Shown here: in pieces, positions 25,295-34,226 of the stretch
Position numbering within the stretch: the stretch's first letter is position 1
Layout of the letters: each line of letters begins with the position of its first letter
Origin: Oceanobacillus profundus
Lineage (GTDB): Bacteria; Bacillota; Bacilli; Bacillales; Amphibacillaceae
Reading direction: 5' to 3'
Assembly (NCBI RefSeq): GCF_003515705.1
Contig: NZ_QWEH01000006.1
Location: 160,285-224,284 of the forward strand
DNA: 64,000 bases
Made by a program: the position numbers and the translations under genes
Notes under the pieces: model-generated
Told to the model about the DNA's origin: nothing
The model's database searches: none
Seen by the model: only the letters and a program-made list of their open reading frames with translations

Positions 25295-26419
25295 TTACAC
25301 TCCCGGAAACCATCCAGGCGTATTCATAATGACATTCCACAATGGGCCTGGTACAACTAATTCTTCCTGTTTATCCTTATTAATTTCTGTTACAATTTCG
25401 TCTTCTCGTCCTTCGGCTACTTTTTGTACCCAGTCCGGATCAATAATAAGCTCTCGACCAAGCGCGAGCAGTGGAACCCCTGTCTCAAAAGCTTTGCGGG
25501 CATCTTCTGCACTGTAAATAGAACCTACACCAATTAAAGGAACGCGATTATCGATCGTTTCAAGCAGGTAATCAATACGTGTTTTGTTTACATCTTCCAC
25601 GCCTCTTCTTGCTTTGGAAAGAAAATGCTGTAAGGACACATGGAGATAATCCAAGTCTTTTTCTGCTAATGTATCCACTAGTTTAATGGTGTCTGCCATA
25701 GTGATTCCTGTTGTTTCGGCTTCTTCTGGTGAGAAGCGGTATCCTACGATAAAGGAATCGTCGGCATGCTCCTTCACTACTTCTGTTATTTTTTCAACGA
25801 TAGCTAACGGGAAGGTCATCCGTTTTTCGACGCTTCCACCAAATCGATCATCACGTTGATTGGAATGTGGGGAGAAGAATTGCTGGATTAAGTATCCGTT
25901 CGCCCCGTGGATTTCCACTCCATCATAGCCTGCTTCAATCGCCCGGCGTGCCGTCTCGCCAAAAGCATCGACAATCTCCTCAACCTCTGTTTCCGTTAAT
26001 GCTCTAGGTGTTTTAGCTCCTGCCACCTCCGCCGGAACAGCACTGGCACTTACGATGTCACCATGAGGAACCAGTTCTGGCGGACACATTCTTCCACCAT
26101 GGAAAATCTGCAAAATAGCTTTAGCGCCTTGACTTTGGATGGTCTTAGCTAATTGGCTCAGACTTGGAATCATTTCATCGCGGTCACCAGCGAATTCATT
26201 ATGGAAACCTTTTCCGTTCGGGGTTACATATGTACAAGCAGTAATAACCATGCTTACATCTTTGGAACGTCGTGCGTAATAGGCCAGCTCTTCCTCTGAA
26301 ACTGTTCCATCTGGATTGGATGAATAGTTAGTCATTGGTGCCATTATGATTCGATTCTTCAATTGAACTCCATTGTTAAATGTATATGGTGAAAAAAATT
26401 TTTGATTGCTTGGATTCAT
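25295..26419 (-). CDS. NADH:flavin oxidoreductase, old-yellow-enzyme family
   Basis: A 374-aa TIM-barrel FMN enzyme. Visible are LKNRIIMAPMTNY, LQIFHGGRMCPPEL, AGYDGVEIHGANGYLIQQFF, SPHSNQRDDRFGGSVEKRM and the FMN-phosphate end GVGSIYSAEDARKA with LALGRELIIDPDW. Members reduce activated alkenes or act as 2,4-dienoyl-type reductases without the Fe-S C-terminal half. The start is the ATG at 26419, with GAAGGAGG upstream; an in-frame TTG at 26437 is less likely. Confidence 0.88.
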   Translation of the reverse strand: MNPSNQKFFSPYTFNNGVQLKNRIIMAPMTNYSSNPDGTVSEEELAYYARRSKDVSMVITACTYVTPNGKGFHNEFAGDRDEMIPSLSQLAKTIQSQGAKAILQIFHGGRMCPPELVPHGDIVSASAVPAEVAGAKTPRALTETEVEEIVDAFGETARRAIEAGYDGVEIHGANGYLIQQFFSPHSNQRDDRFGGSVEKRMTFPLAIVEKITEVVKEHADDSFIVGYRFSPEEAETTGITMADTIKLVDTLAEKDLDYLHVSLQHFLSKARRGVEDVNKTRIDYLLETIDNRVPLIGVGSIYSAEDARKAFETGVPLLALGRELIIDPDWVQKVAEGREDEIVTEINKDKQEELVVPGPLWNVIMNTPGWFPGV

Positions 26420-26704
26420 CGTTTCTTCCTCCTTCAAGGGTTACTTTATGGTTATGATAGTAGTTCTATTTCGTTTTGTATATTAATGTGCTTGGAGTAT
26501 TAACTTTACTCATGGAGCTGGCTTTTTTTTGCTGAAAAATGGCCAACGCTTATTCTGACAGATTCCACATAATTTTTTTGGACCTTTCTCTTTACTCTCA
26601 TGCAACCAATTTTTAGTCATTTGGAACTATTTCCCTCACGAATTGAAACCTATTATAACCGATAATCGTATGAAAATTACCAAAATAACAAAGGAGCGAT
26701 TCGA

Positions 26705-28036
26705 TTGTATAAGCGATTTTACCTACCTATACTTTTACTCGTATCAATTTTAATCGCAGCAGGTTGTAATAACTCGAATGGAAACGAAGAGAATAGTGGA
26801 GAAAGTAATGAAACTTCCGCTGAGGAAAATAACGCTGAGAAAACAGATAAAGAAGAAAATGGAGCATCTGGTCATCATACCGATCTACTTACAGTAGAAG
26901 GAACCCCCTTTGATGAGTCATTATTTGAAGTGGTGGACTTTGAATCGGATCCATCGCCAAATGATTATTATTACCAATATGCATCAAGTGGAGCATTAGC
27001 CATGGGCGGAGAAAATCATAGTATATTTTTTGATTATCGGACTGGAGAAAGATTAAGCTTAGAAACCGATGTTGAACGCCTGAAAGGAAGAGCAGAGTCA
27101 TCCATTGTAAATACGGATAGTTATACATGGCCATTTTTATTCGGTAATTACTATTATCTTCAGGGTAATGATGTTGGCACAAATAAAATCATTCAAGTTG
27201 ATCTTTCGACTGGAGAAATTGAAGATTTAGCAGACGCAGATGGTCCATCAGATATGGTGAAAAAAGATGACATTCTTTATATTATCAGCGCTGATAAGTT
27301 GTCTGCGCTTGATACAAATACAAAAGAAACAATTTGGGAAACAACAGGAGAAGTTGAGCTTAGTACAGGATATGCTGAACTTCATGCAACAGATCATGCG
27401 CTTATTTATGAAGATCAATACGGACTAACAGCGTTCGATATAAAAGATGGAACAAAATTATTTGAAGAAGAAGGAGTATTCCGGGACGTTGCTGTCGATG
27501 GAAGTACCTTCTATGCTTTGGCAGATGAAGCTGATGCATTTTCAGACTCGCTTTACAAGGTAGTGGAATTCGATGACCAAGAAGGAAAAAAGGAAACAAT
27601 AATTGAAGCCCCAGAAGTGGAAGAACCATACGAAATTGGAGAGATAAAATTAGATTTAGTTGATGATCTTCTTTATATCACAGTTGAAAATGGAATATTA
27701 ACGTATGATATCAATAGCCATGAGCAGCTATGGTCGGTCTCTGTTGGAGATTTAAAGGATCGTTCTGAAACAGGTGATGATTATAACTATTGGTTCTCTG
27801 CAGGTATTACAGGTAATCATGTATATGCATTTACAGAGAAATCAAATGTTGCAAATGATCGTGACAACTTTCTTACGGTAATTGATTCCAAAACCGGTGA
27901 GGTAAAAAATCAGTATTCCTTTGGAAAGGCAATTGGTGCCGGTCCAATAATTGATGAAGAAAATGGGAATGTTATGGTATATCTGCAATACTTTAATGAT
28001 GAAGGGGCACAAGGGTTTATTTTGCCGATTGAATAA
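26705..28036 (+). CDS. Lipoprotein with PQQ-like beta-propeller repeats
   Basis: A 443-aa protein. The lipoprotein signal ends in the lipobox LIAAGC (about residues 16-21). An acidic Asn/Glu-rich linker to about residue 60 follows, then repeating propeller blades of the WD/PQQ type (KLSALDTNTKETIWETTGEV, HALIYEDQYGLTAFDIKDG, ENGILTYDINSHEQLWSVSV). It is anchored outside the membrane. The role could be binding or scaffolding; no enzyme motif is seen. The start is TTG at 26705 with AGGAGCG 6 nt upstream. The acidic composition fits a halophilic surface protein. The 285 nt upstream contain no gene. Confidence 0.75.
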   Translation: MYKRFYLPILLLVSILIAAGCNNSNGNEENSGESNETSAEENNAEKTDKEENGASGHHTDLLTVEGTPFDESLFEVVDFESDPSPNDYYYQYASSGALAMGGENHSIFFDYRTGERLSLETDVERLKGRAESSIVNTDSYTWPFLFGNYYYLQGNDVGTNKIIQVDLSTGEIEDLADADGPSDMVKKDDILYIISADKLSALDTNTKETIWETTGEVELSTGYAELHATDHALIYEDQYGLTAFDIKDGTKLFEEEGVFRDVAVDGSTFYALADEADAFSDSLYKVVEFDDQEGKKETIIEAPEVEEPYEIGEIKLDLVDDLLYITVENGILTYDINSHEQLWSVSVGDLKDRSETGDDYNYWFSAGITGNHVYAFTEKSNVANDRDNFLTVIDSKTGEVKNQYSFGKAIGAGPIIDEENGNVMVYLQYFNDEGAQGFILPIE

Positions 28037-28153
28037 GGTGGAAAAAGAGGCTATTAGCTAAATTGGGTAATAGCTTTCTTTATTTTATAGTATTCGTGAT
28101 TAGAACTTTTAAATCTTATACGGCATAATAGCAATCTATAAAGGGGACTTGAT

Positions 28154-28651
28154 ATGAAAGAACTTTATATAAAACAGAAGGTATTCAGTCTAAGCGGCAA
28201 GTTTACGGTGAAAGATCAGCAGGGAAATGATGTTTATTTCGTTGAGGGCAGTTTTATGAGGGTTCCAAAGACCTTCTCCATCCATAACAATACAGGGAGT
28301 GAAGTTGCACTCATTACGAAAAAAGTGTTCAGCTTTTTGCCAAAGTTTATGGTTGAGGTAGATGGCCGAGAGGTGTTAACGATTAAGAAGGAGTTTTCCT
28401 TCTTTAAGGCACGCTATACGATTGATGCGGCTGGTATTGAAGTAAATGGCAACTGGTGGGACATGAACTTTGAGGTGTACCAGCATGGTGAAGTCGTAGG
28501 GAAAGTGAGCAAGGAATGGTTCACTTGGGGCGATAGCTATAAGGTACAAGTATGGAACGAAGAGATGGAGACAATCATTCTTGCGCTTGTTATTGCAATT
28601 GATTGTGTGAAGGCAGATCAAGCAGCCGCTTCCTCGGTTGTGTCGAATTAA
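28154..28651 (+). CDS. LURP-one-related (YxjI-type) protein
   Basis: A 165-aa protein of the LURP-one/tubby-like fold. It has alternating short strands starting MKELYIKQKVFSLSGKFTVK, with repeats VFSFLPKFMVEVDG, EFSFFKARYTID and VVGKVSKEWFTWGDSYKVQV. The last helix, LALVIAIDCVKADQ, is the buried C-terminal helix typical of the family. Membrane or phospholipid association has been proposed for the fold. Function in bacteria is unknown. Confidence 0.85.
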   Translation: MKELYIKQKVFSLSGKFTVKDQQGNDVYFVEGSFMRVPKTFSIHNNTGSEVALITKKVFSFLPKFMVEVDGREVLTIKKEFSFFKARYTIDAAGIEVNGNWWDMNFEVYQHGEVVGKVSKEWFTWGDSYKVQVWNEEMETIILALVIAIDCVKADQAAASSVVSN

Positions 28652-28773
28652 TATTCATTAAATGTCATATAATATTATTTATAGTAATCCAAAGGCTAAG
28701 GTTGAATAGACATTTTGATATGTTAAAATGGAAAACATCTGTAATAAATAATGCAAAGAGGATGAACTTTTTC

Positions 28774-30345
28774 ATGATGCAAAATAAGAAGAAATTTTCC
28801 AGTGTATTTACGTATGCTTCCATAATTGTCGGAGTGCTAGTACTATTTGGAGCAGTTTTTCCAAACCAGTTCGGTAAAGTCTCCAGTGGTGTTGGTGCAT
28901 GGATTACGGAGACTTTTGGCTGGTATTATATGACAGTCTTCACCTTAATTTTACTCTTTTTTATATTTTTGGGATTTAGCCCAATTGGTAAACTCAAATT
29001 GGGTAAACCACACGATAAACCTGAGTTTAAAACGATATCATGGTTAACCATGTTGTTTAGTGCTGGTATGGGAATTGGCTTAGTGTTTTATGGTTCAGCC
29101 GAACCCATCTCACATTACCTGGCACCACCTACTGCTGATGCTGAAACAAAAGCAGCTTTAGCTGAAGCAATGCGATCAACTTTTTTTCATTATGGATTCC
29201 ACCCGTGGGCAGTATACGGTATTGTAGCACTTGCATTGGCTTATTCCCAGTTTAGAAAAGGTGAGCTTGGTTTAATCTCGAAAACATTACGACCTGTTTT
29301 AGGAGATAAAGTAGATGGTCCAATCGGAAATGTTGTCGATGTGTTATCGGTATTCGCCACAATTATTGGTGTAGCAGTTTCTTTAGGTATAGGAGCAATG
29401 CAAATTAATGGGGGATTGAACTACCTCTTTGGTATCCCAAACAATCAGCTAGTCCAAGGTATTATTATTGCCATTGTTACTGTGTTGTTCTTATATAGTG
29501 CTTGGAGTGGATTAAGTAAGGGAATTCAATATTTAAGTAATTTAAATATGCTGTTAGCAGGATTATTGTTTGTTGCTGTTTTAATTTTGGGTCCAACTTT
29601 ACTTATTTTCAATATGATGACAAGTGCCACTGGTGATTACTTAAACACATTATTATACAATAGCTTGGATGTAGCACCATTAAACGAGCAAAAACATGAG
29701 TGGATGCAGTCTTGGACGATATATTATTGGGGATGGTGGATGAGTTGGAGTCCATTTGTAGGTATATTTATTGCAAGGATTTCACGAGGGCGATCAATCC
29801 GAGAATTTGTCCTTGCGGTATTATTTGTTCCTACTATCGTGAGTATATTTTGGTTTAGCGCATTTGGTCTAACAGGGGTGGAAGTAGGTCTAAATGTACC
29901 AGCAATATTTGAAATGCCACCTGAAACGCAGTTGTTTGGGATTCTCAATGAACTTCCTTTAAGTGTCATTTTATCTGTTGTTGCTTTGGTACTTATAGCA
30001 TCATTTTTTATTACCTCAGCAGATTCCGCAACATTTGTTTTAGGTATGCAAACTAGTTTTGGAACGTTAAGTCCTGCTGGTTTTGTAAAAATTGTGTGGG
30101 GATTAGCGCTATCAGCAATCGCATATGTACTGCTGTTATCAGGTGGAGAAACCGGCTTAAATGCATTACAATCTGCATCCATAATTTCGGCCTTGCCATT
30201 TAGTGTAGTGGTGATTTTGATGGCTGTAGCATTCTATAAAGATGCCAATCAGGAAAGGAAATACTTAGGTTTGACACTTAAACCGGATAAAAAAAGAATG
30301 AAGGAATATAGTGATAAAGCAAAATCCAATAGAGAACTGAGATAA
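28774..30345 (+). CDS. BCCT-family betaine/choline/carnitine transporter
   Basis: A transporter of about 523 aa with 12 membrane segments. BCCT signatures are GMGIGLVFYGSAEPISHYLA and the tryptophan-rich WTIYYWGWWMSWSPFVGIFI with ARISRGRSIREF. A charged C-terminal tail (KKRMKEYSDKAKSNREL) suits osmosensing. It should import glycine betaine or a related compatible solute with Na+. The start is uncertain; the ATG at 28774 is preferred (AGAGGATG about 10 nt upstream), and 28777 or 28762 are alternatives. Codons further upstream overlap the LURP-one gene and are not protein-like. Confidence 0.9.
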   Translation: MMQNKKKFSSVFTYASIIVGVLVLFGAVFPNQFGKVSSGVGAWITETFGWYYMTVFTLILLFFIFLGFSPIGKLKLGKPHDKPEFKTISWLTMLFSAGMGIGLVFYGSAEPISHYLAPPTADAETKAALAEAMRSTFFHYGFHPWAVYGIVALALAYSQFRKGELGLISKTLRPVLGDKVDGPIGNVVDVLSVFATIIGVAVSLGIGAMQINGGLNYLFGIPNNQLVQGIIIAIVTVLFLYSAWSGLSKGIQYLSNLNMLLAGLLFVAVLILGPTLLIFNMMTSATGDYLNTLLYNSLDVAPLNEQKHEWMQSWTIYYWGWWMSWSPFVGIFIARISRGRSIREFVLAVLFVPTIVSIFWFSAFGLTGVEVGLNVPAIFEMPPETQLFGILNELPLSVILSVVALVLIASFFITSADSATFVLGMQTSFGTLSPAGFVKIVWGLALSAIAYVLLLSGGETGLNALQSASIISALPFSVVVILMAVAFYKDANQERKYLGLTLKPDKKRMKEYSDKAKSNRELR

Positions 30346-30418
30346 AAAAGCGTGACTGTTGCATTCTGTTTTTAAGTACAATTAATTCCTCAAAAATCAA
30401 ATTAAACAGCCATATTTT

Positions 30419-30446
30419 TAACCCCGTTTTAAATAAAACGGGGTTA
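30419..30446. terminator. Hairpin after the BCCT gene
   Basis: TAACCCCGTTTT (30419-30430) pairs perfectly with AAAACGGGGTTA (30435-30446). It has a good stem but a poor T-run on the + strand. Confidence 0.65.
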
Positions 30447-30602
30447 TGTCTTGTGTTTGCGGTTTTAAAATGAACTTTAGAGTCACAAGTCATATTATAT
30501 ATGAAGCAAGCTCCTGCTTTTCATGATGGGATAAGTCAATGTGAAAAAATGGGATCGTGCTATTCTTTTCAGCATGGACTAGTTAGATGAGTTTTTATAA
30601 TC

Positions 30603-30650
30603 TTGACAAAACAGTCCACAAAATATAACATAAAAATGTAATCGATTACA
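30603..30650 (+). promoter_or_regulatory. Promoter and LacI-type operator of the first sugar locus regulator
   Basis: TTGACA (30603-30608), 17 nt, TAACAT (30626-30631). A perfect 14-bp palindrome, TGTAATCGATTACA, at 30637-30650 sits on the start point. Almost the same sequence occurs before the binding-protein gene at 32494, so this LacI protein likely represses both. Confidence 0.85.
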
Positions 30651-30668
30651 TAAAAGACAGGTGATCAT

Positions 30669-31652
30669 ATGGTAACCATACAGGAAGTGGCGAAAAAGGC
30701 AGGTGTTTCTACCGCTACTGTTTCAAGGGTACTCAATAATAGGGAAACGGTTAGAGAAAAGACGAGAGTACGAGTGGAGCAAGCTATCCAAGAATTAAAT
30801 TATGAGCCGAGTGCGCTTGGTCGCAATCTCAGGAACTCTGAAAGCAGGCTGCTTCTTGTTTTGATTCCCAGTATTTCGAATCCATTTTACACGGAAATCA
30901 TTAATGGGATTGAGGATACAGCGATTAGCAAGGGATATAACATTCTTCTTTGTGAAACAGATTCTAATCCAGCAAGAGAAGCAATTTATTTTAATATGGT
31001 GCGGAACCGACTTGCAGACGGGATTATTCTAATGGACCCGACTGTCAATCGGAAGAATCTGTATGACCTTGCAAGCAGGCATCCAATTGTGCAATGCAGT
31101 GAATTTGATGAGGAGGGGGAGATTTCCTACGTAACCATTGATAATGAGCTTGCTGCTTATCAGGCGGTTAAACACTTGATTAAATTAGGGAATAGAAGAG
31201 TTGCTTTAATTAATACAGATGAGAAGTACTTGTATGCCCGTGAACGCAGAAGGGGCTATGAAAAAGCCTTACATGAGTTTGGTTTGCCAATTGAGTCTAA
31301 ATGGATGCGAGAAACGGAGCAGCTTGGATTTGAAGGCGGTCAGCAGGCGATGCGTTCTTTATTGAATGAAGCGGATAAGCCAAATGCTGTTTTTTCGGTA
31401 TCTGATGTGCTTGCGATTGGTGCAATGAAAGAAATTCAGCTGCAGGGCTTGAAGGTACCGGATGATATTGCTGTGATTGGATTTGACAAGATCAGCTTTT
31501 CCAACATGACGAACCCGACACTCACAACAATTGCCCAGCCGATGTACAAAATGGGCAGCATTTCTGCGAATATGATTATCAATAAAATTAGAGGAAAAGA
31601 TGTGGAAAGCCTAATATTGGATCATGAATTGATTATTAGAGAGTCTACATAA
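30669..31652 (+). CDS. LacI-family transcriptional regulator of the ThuA-type sugar locus
   Basis: A 327-aa regulator. The helix-turn-helix and hinge begin TIQEVAKKAGVSTATVSRVL (residues 3-22) and end YEPSALGRNLR. The periplasmic-binding-protein-like effector domain spans about 60-327 (VLIPSISNPFYTEIINGIED, then AVIGFDKISFSN). The start follows CAGGTGATC. It lies directly before the SDR gene and has its own palindromic operator, so autoregulation is expected. Confidence 0.92.
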   Translation: MVTIQEVAKKAGVSTATVSRVLNNRETVREKTRVRVEQAIQELNYEPSALGRNLRNSESRLLLVLIPSISNPFYTEIINGIEDTAISKGYNILLCETDSNPAREAIYFNMVRNRLADGIILMDPTVNRKNLYDLASRHPIVQCSEFDEEGEISYVTIDNELAAYQAVKHLIKLGNRRVALINTDEKYLYARERRRGYEKALHEFGLPIESKWMRETEQLGFEGGQQAMRSLLNEADKPNAVFSVSDVLAIGAMKEIQLQGLKVPDDIAVIGFDKISFSNMTNPTLTTIAQPMYKMGSISANMIINKIRGKDVESLILDHELIIREST

Positions 31653-31673
31653 TGAAAAGTGAGGTGTATGAAT

Positions 31674-32420
31674 ATGCCTAATCAAATTGCTATTGTCACA
31701 GGCGTAAGTCATAAGCATGGGATTGGTGCGGCCACGTGTCTGGAGCTTGCAAAAGCAGGGGTGGATCTATTTTTTACCTATTGGCAATCAGACAGTGGAT
31801 GGCCTGAAACATTCCAAAGGGAGATTCAAGAACTGGGGGTGAAGTGTGCCCATGCTGAAATTGATTTATCCGAACCTGAAGCATACCTCCAGGTTATTCA
31901 AGGTGCCGAAAATGCGCTGGGAGTACCTTCGATATTAGTTAATAATGCCGCTTATTCCACTAGAGACGGATATGAAAAACTTCAAGTAGCAGAGATGGAT
32001 GCGCATTATGCGGTAAACATCAGAGCTGCAATGATGCTTTCTGCAGCGTTTGCAAAGCGTTTTAAGAAAGCAGGATATCATGCAGGAAGCATCATTAATT
32101 TGACTTCTGGACAGGCGCAAGGTCCAATGGTCGAAGAACTTGCCTATGTAGCCACAAAAGGAGCTATTTCTGCTTTTACGCTTTCCTTATCTGCAGAGCT
32201 GGGATCGCTTGGTATTACAGTTAATGCCGTCAATCCCGGACCGACCAATACAGGCTGGATGTCAGAGGAATTGAAGCAAGCGCTATTGCCGAAATTTATA
32301 CTGGGGCGCATTGGAGAAGCGAAGGACGCTGCAAGGCTTATTGCGTTTTTGGCAAGTAAGGAAGCTGCGTGGATTACGGGACAGGTTATCAATTCCGAAG
32401 GCGGATTCTTGAGACAATAA
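31674..32420 (+). CDS. SDR-family oxidoreductase with atypical cofactor loop
   Basis: A 248-aa short-chain dehydrogenase. The nucleotide loop is expanded (TGVSHKHGIGAATCLELA), as in divergent SDRs. NNAAYSTRDG replaces the usual NNAG. The active-site motif is YVATKG with the serine in NLTSGQAQG. The C-terminus is AAWITGQVINSEGGF. It probably oxidises or reduces a sugar or its derivative in this locus. The start is the ATG at 31674, with GAGGTG 9 nt upstream. It follows the LacI gene by about 20 nt. Confidence 0.82.
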   Translation: MPNQIAIVTGVSHKHGIGAATCLELAKAGVDLFFTYWQSDSGWPETFQREIQELGVKCAHAEIDLSEPEAYLQVIQGAENALGVPSILVNNAAYSTRDGYEKLQVAEMDAHYAVNIRAAMMLSAAFAKRFKKAGYHAGSIINLTSGQAQGPMVEELAYVATKGAISAFTLSLSAELGSLGITVNAVNPGPTNTGWMSEELKQALLPKFILGRIGEAKDAARLIAFLASKEAAWITGQVINSEGGFLRQ

Positions 32421-32456
32421 TACGGATGTTTCGAAAAAATAATTCTATAAATAGGA

Positions 32457-32507
32457 TTGACATCAAAAATAATTATCGTATAATATAACCAAATGTAATC
32501 GATTTCA
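32457..32507 (+). promoter_or_regulatory. Promoter and LacI operator before the binding-protein gene
   Basis: TTGACA (32457-32462), 16 nt, TATAAT (32479-32484). TGTAATCGATTTCA at 32494-32507 differs from the 30637 palindrome in one base and lies at the start point. Confidence 0.85.
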
Positions 32508-32572
32508 TTTTCAAGAATATTCCTTAAATATAACTTGGATTGAAATCGGCATTAAAAAAAGGGGGCATTACA

Positions 32573-33904
32573 TTGAAGTTTTCAAAGTTAGCACTTAGCA
32601 GTATGTTGTTAATCGCTCTGGTTTTCTTTTTAGTAGCTTGTAATTCAGATTCATCGGAACAAGACAATAACGATGAATCCGATACATCAAGCGCGAATGG
32701 TGAACAAGCATCAGAAGGCAGTGAAGAAGAACCGGTTACCATTGTGTATGCGCGAGGGGTAGATACAACACCGGGTACAGAAGCAGTAATCAAAGCATTC
32801 GAGGAAAAGTTTCCGCACATAAAAGTGGAGCAGCGTGAAATGCCTGCAGATACAGGCCAATCCCATGACCAATATGTGACACTTTTAAGCTCTCAAAGTT
32901 CGGAGATTGATGTTTTCAACGCTGATGTAATCTGGCCGGCAGAATTTGCTCAGGCTAACTACGTGCTGGAGCTGGATCGCTTTATCGAAAAGGATGGAAT
33001 CAACATGGATGATTACTTCCCGGGGACAGTTGCAGCAGCGAACTTTAATGGAAAGCAATGGGCAATGCCACAGTACACAGATGCCGGTGTTTTTTATTAC
33101 CGTACAGATATTGTGGACGAGCCCCCAGCAACATGGGATGAATTGATCGAAATGGCAAGCGAGCTGAAAGGGGAAAATGGCACAGAATATGGCTACCTCA
33201 TGCAGGCCGCACAATATGAAGGCTTGATTACAAATGCCATTGAATTTATCGCTTCTTATGGCGGTGAAGTAGTGGATGAAAATAATAATGTTGTCGTTGA
33301 CAGCCCGGAAACAATCAAAGCACTCGATAAGATGAAGGAAATTGTAACATCTGATTTTGTACCAGAGAATATCGTGAACTTCATGGAAATTGAAACAGAG
33401 AATGCTTGGATTGAAGGGAATGCTGTTTTTGCTAGAAACTGGCCGTATATGATGGCTTCTTCTAATGATGAAGAGAGATCTGAAATCGTTGATAATGTCG
33501 AAATGTCCAGACTACCAGCAGGTGATGAAGGTACTGCAGCATCACTTGGCGGATGGATGACAATGATCAATCGATATTCGGAGCATCCAGAAGCGGCATG
33601 GGAGTTTGTGAAATTCATTTCGGGACCAGAAGGACAAAAAATTAGTGCCCTTGAGGGTGGACGTGCTCCAACATTAAGCGCATTGTATGACGATCCAGAA
33701 GTACAGGGTGTCAGTTCATTATTCGCAAACCCTGAGTTTAGAGAAGTATTACAGTCTGCAGTTCCTAGACCGGTATCACCTATTTACCCGGAAGTTTCCG
33801 ATATTATGCAAATTGAAATTTCAAAAGTATTGACAGGTGACCAGACCTCCGAAGAAGCTGCAAAGAATATGCAGGAAAAGATTGAAGCGGCGATGGCTGA
33901 ATAG
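32573..33904 (+). CDS. Sugar ABC transporter substrate-binding lipoprotein
   Basis: A 443-aa family 1 extracellular solute-binding protein. The signal peptide has lipobox FLVAC, followed by an Asp/Glu/Ser-rich linker and TIVYARGVDTTPGTEAVIKA. VDVFNADVIWPAEFA-like and WAMPQYTDAGVFYYRTDIV blocks are typical of MalE-like proteins of the trehalose/maltose type. The start is taken as TTG at 32573 because AAAGGGGGC lies just upstream. It is first gene of the LacI-controlled transport operon. Confidence 0.9.
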   Translation: MKFSKLALSSMLLIALVFFLVACNSDSSEQDNNDESDTSSANGEQASEGSEEEPVTIVYARGVDTTPGTEAVIKAFEEKFPHIKVEQREMPADTGQSHDQYVTLLSSQSSEIDVFNADVIWPAEFAQANYVLELDRFIEKDGINMDDYFPGTVAAANFNGKQWAMPQYTDAGVFYYRTDIVDEPPATWDELIEMASELKGENGTEYGYLMQAAQYEGLITNAIEFIASYGGEVVDENNNVVVDSPETIKALDKMKEIVTSDFVPENIVNFMEIETENAWIEGNAVFARNWPYMMASSNDEERSEIVDNVEMSRLPAGDEGTAASLGGWMTMINRYSEHPEAAWEFVKFISGPEGQKISALEGGRAPTLSALYDDPEVQGVSSLFANPEFREVLQSAVPRPVSPIYPEVSDIMQIEISKVLTGDQTSEEAAKNMQEKIEAAMAE

Positions 33905-33920
33905 ATTCTAAGTTAGTCAA

Positions 33921-33954
33921 AATAGCAGGATGGGCATATACTCATCTTGCTATT
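33921..33954 (+). terminator. Hairpin after the binding-protein gene
   Basis: AATAGCA (33921-33927) pairs with TGCTATT (33948-33954), extended by GATG/CATC. Such hairpins commonly raise binding-protein mRNA over permease mRNA. Confidence 0.7.
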
Positions 33955-33972
33955 CTTATAATAGTGCGTGTG

Positions 33973-34175
33973 CAAAAAGGAGGATGAAAAGGACCGAGAA
34001 GTTCGAGGCGGCGTAGCTTTGAGTACCGGAGCGTATGCAATTAATACGTGAGGAACGGAAAAGCAAGCTAACGAGCTTCCACAGGATGTGGTGACTTCGA
34101 CGTTCGACACAGGACGTGTCGGAAGTTAGTCGAAGGTCATCTGTTCTCGAAGCGTCATTTTCACCGGACTTTTTG
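33973..34175 (-). ncRNA. Structured element, probable Bacillaceae-1 RNA motif
   Basis: An extensively self-complementary, GC-richer block of about 200 nt inside an operon. CAAAAAG (33973) pairs with CTTTTTG (34169), TGAAAA (33985) with TTTTCA (34158) and CGAGAA (33995) with TTCTCG (34144). Two internal hairpins lie at 34079-34091 (CCAC/GTGG) and 34105-34121 (CGACAC/GTGTCG). On the minus strand their terminal loops are AUCCU and GUCCU, matching the RUCCU loops that I recall define the Bacillaceae-1 motif. Orientation is inferred from those loops. A dispersed intergenic repeat is the alternative. Confidence 0.6.
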
Positions 34176-34226
34176 AACAACCTCTAATAGGGTCAGAAAG
34201 CCAGCTTAATAACGAGGAGGTTAAAC

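Noticed and set aside
33913..34180. Minus-strand open frames of 65 and 74 codons
   Set aside because: They lie within the self-complementary RNA-like element and have no ribosome binding site or protein-like character.
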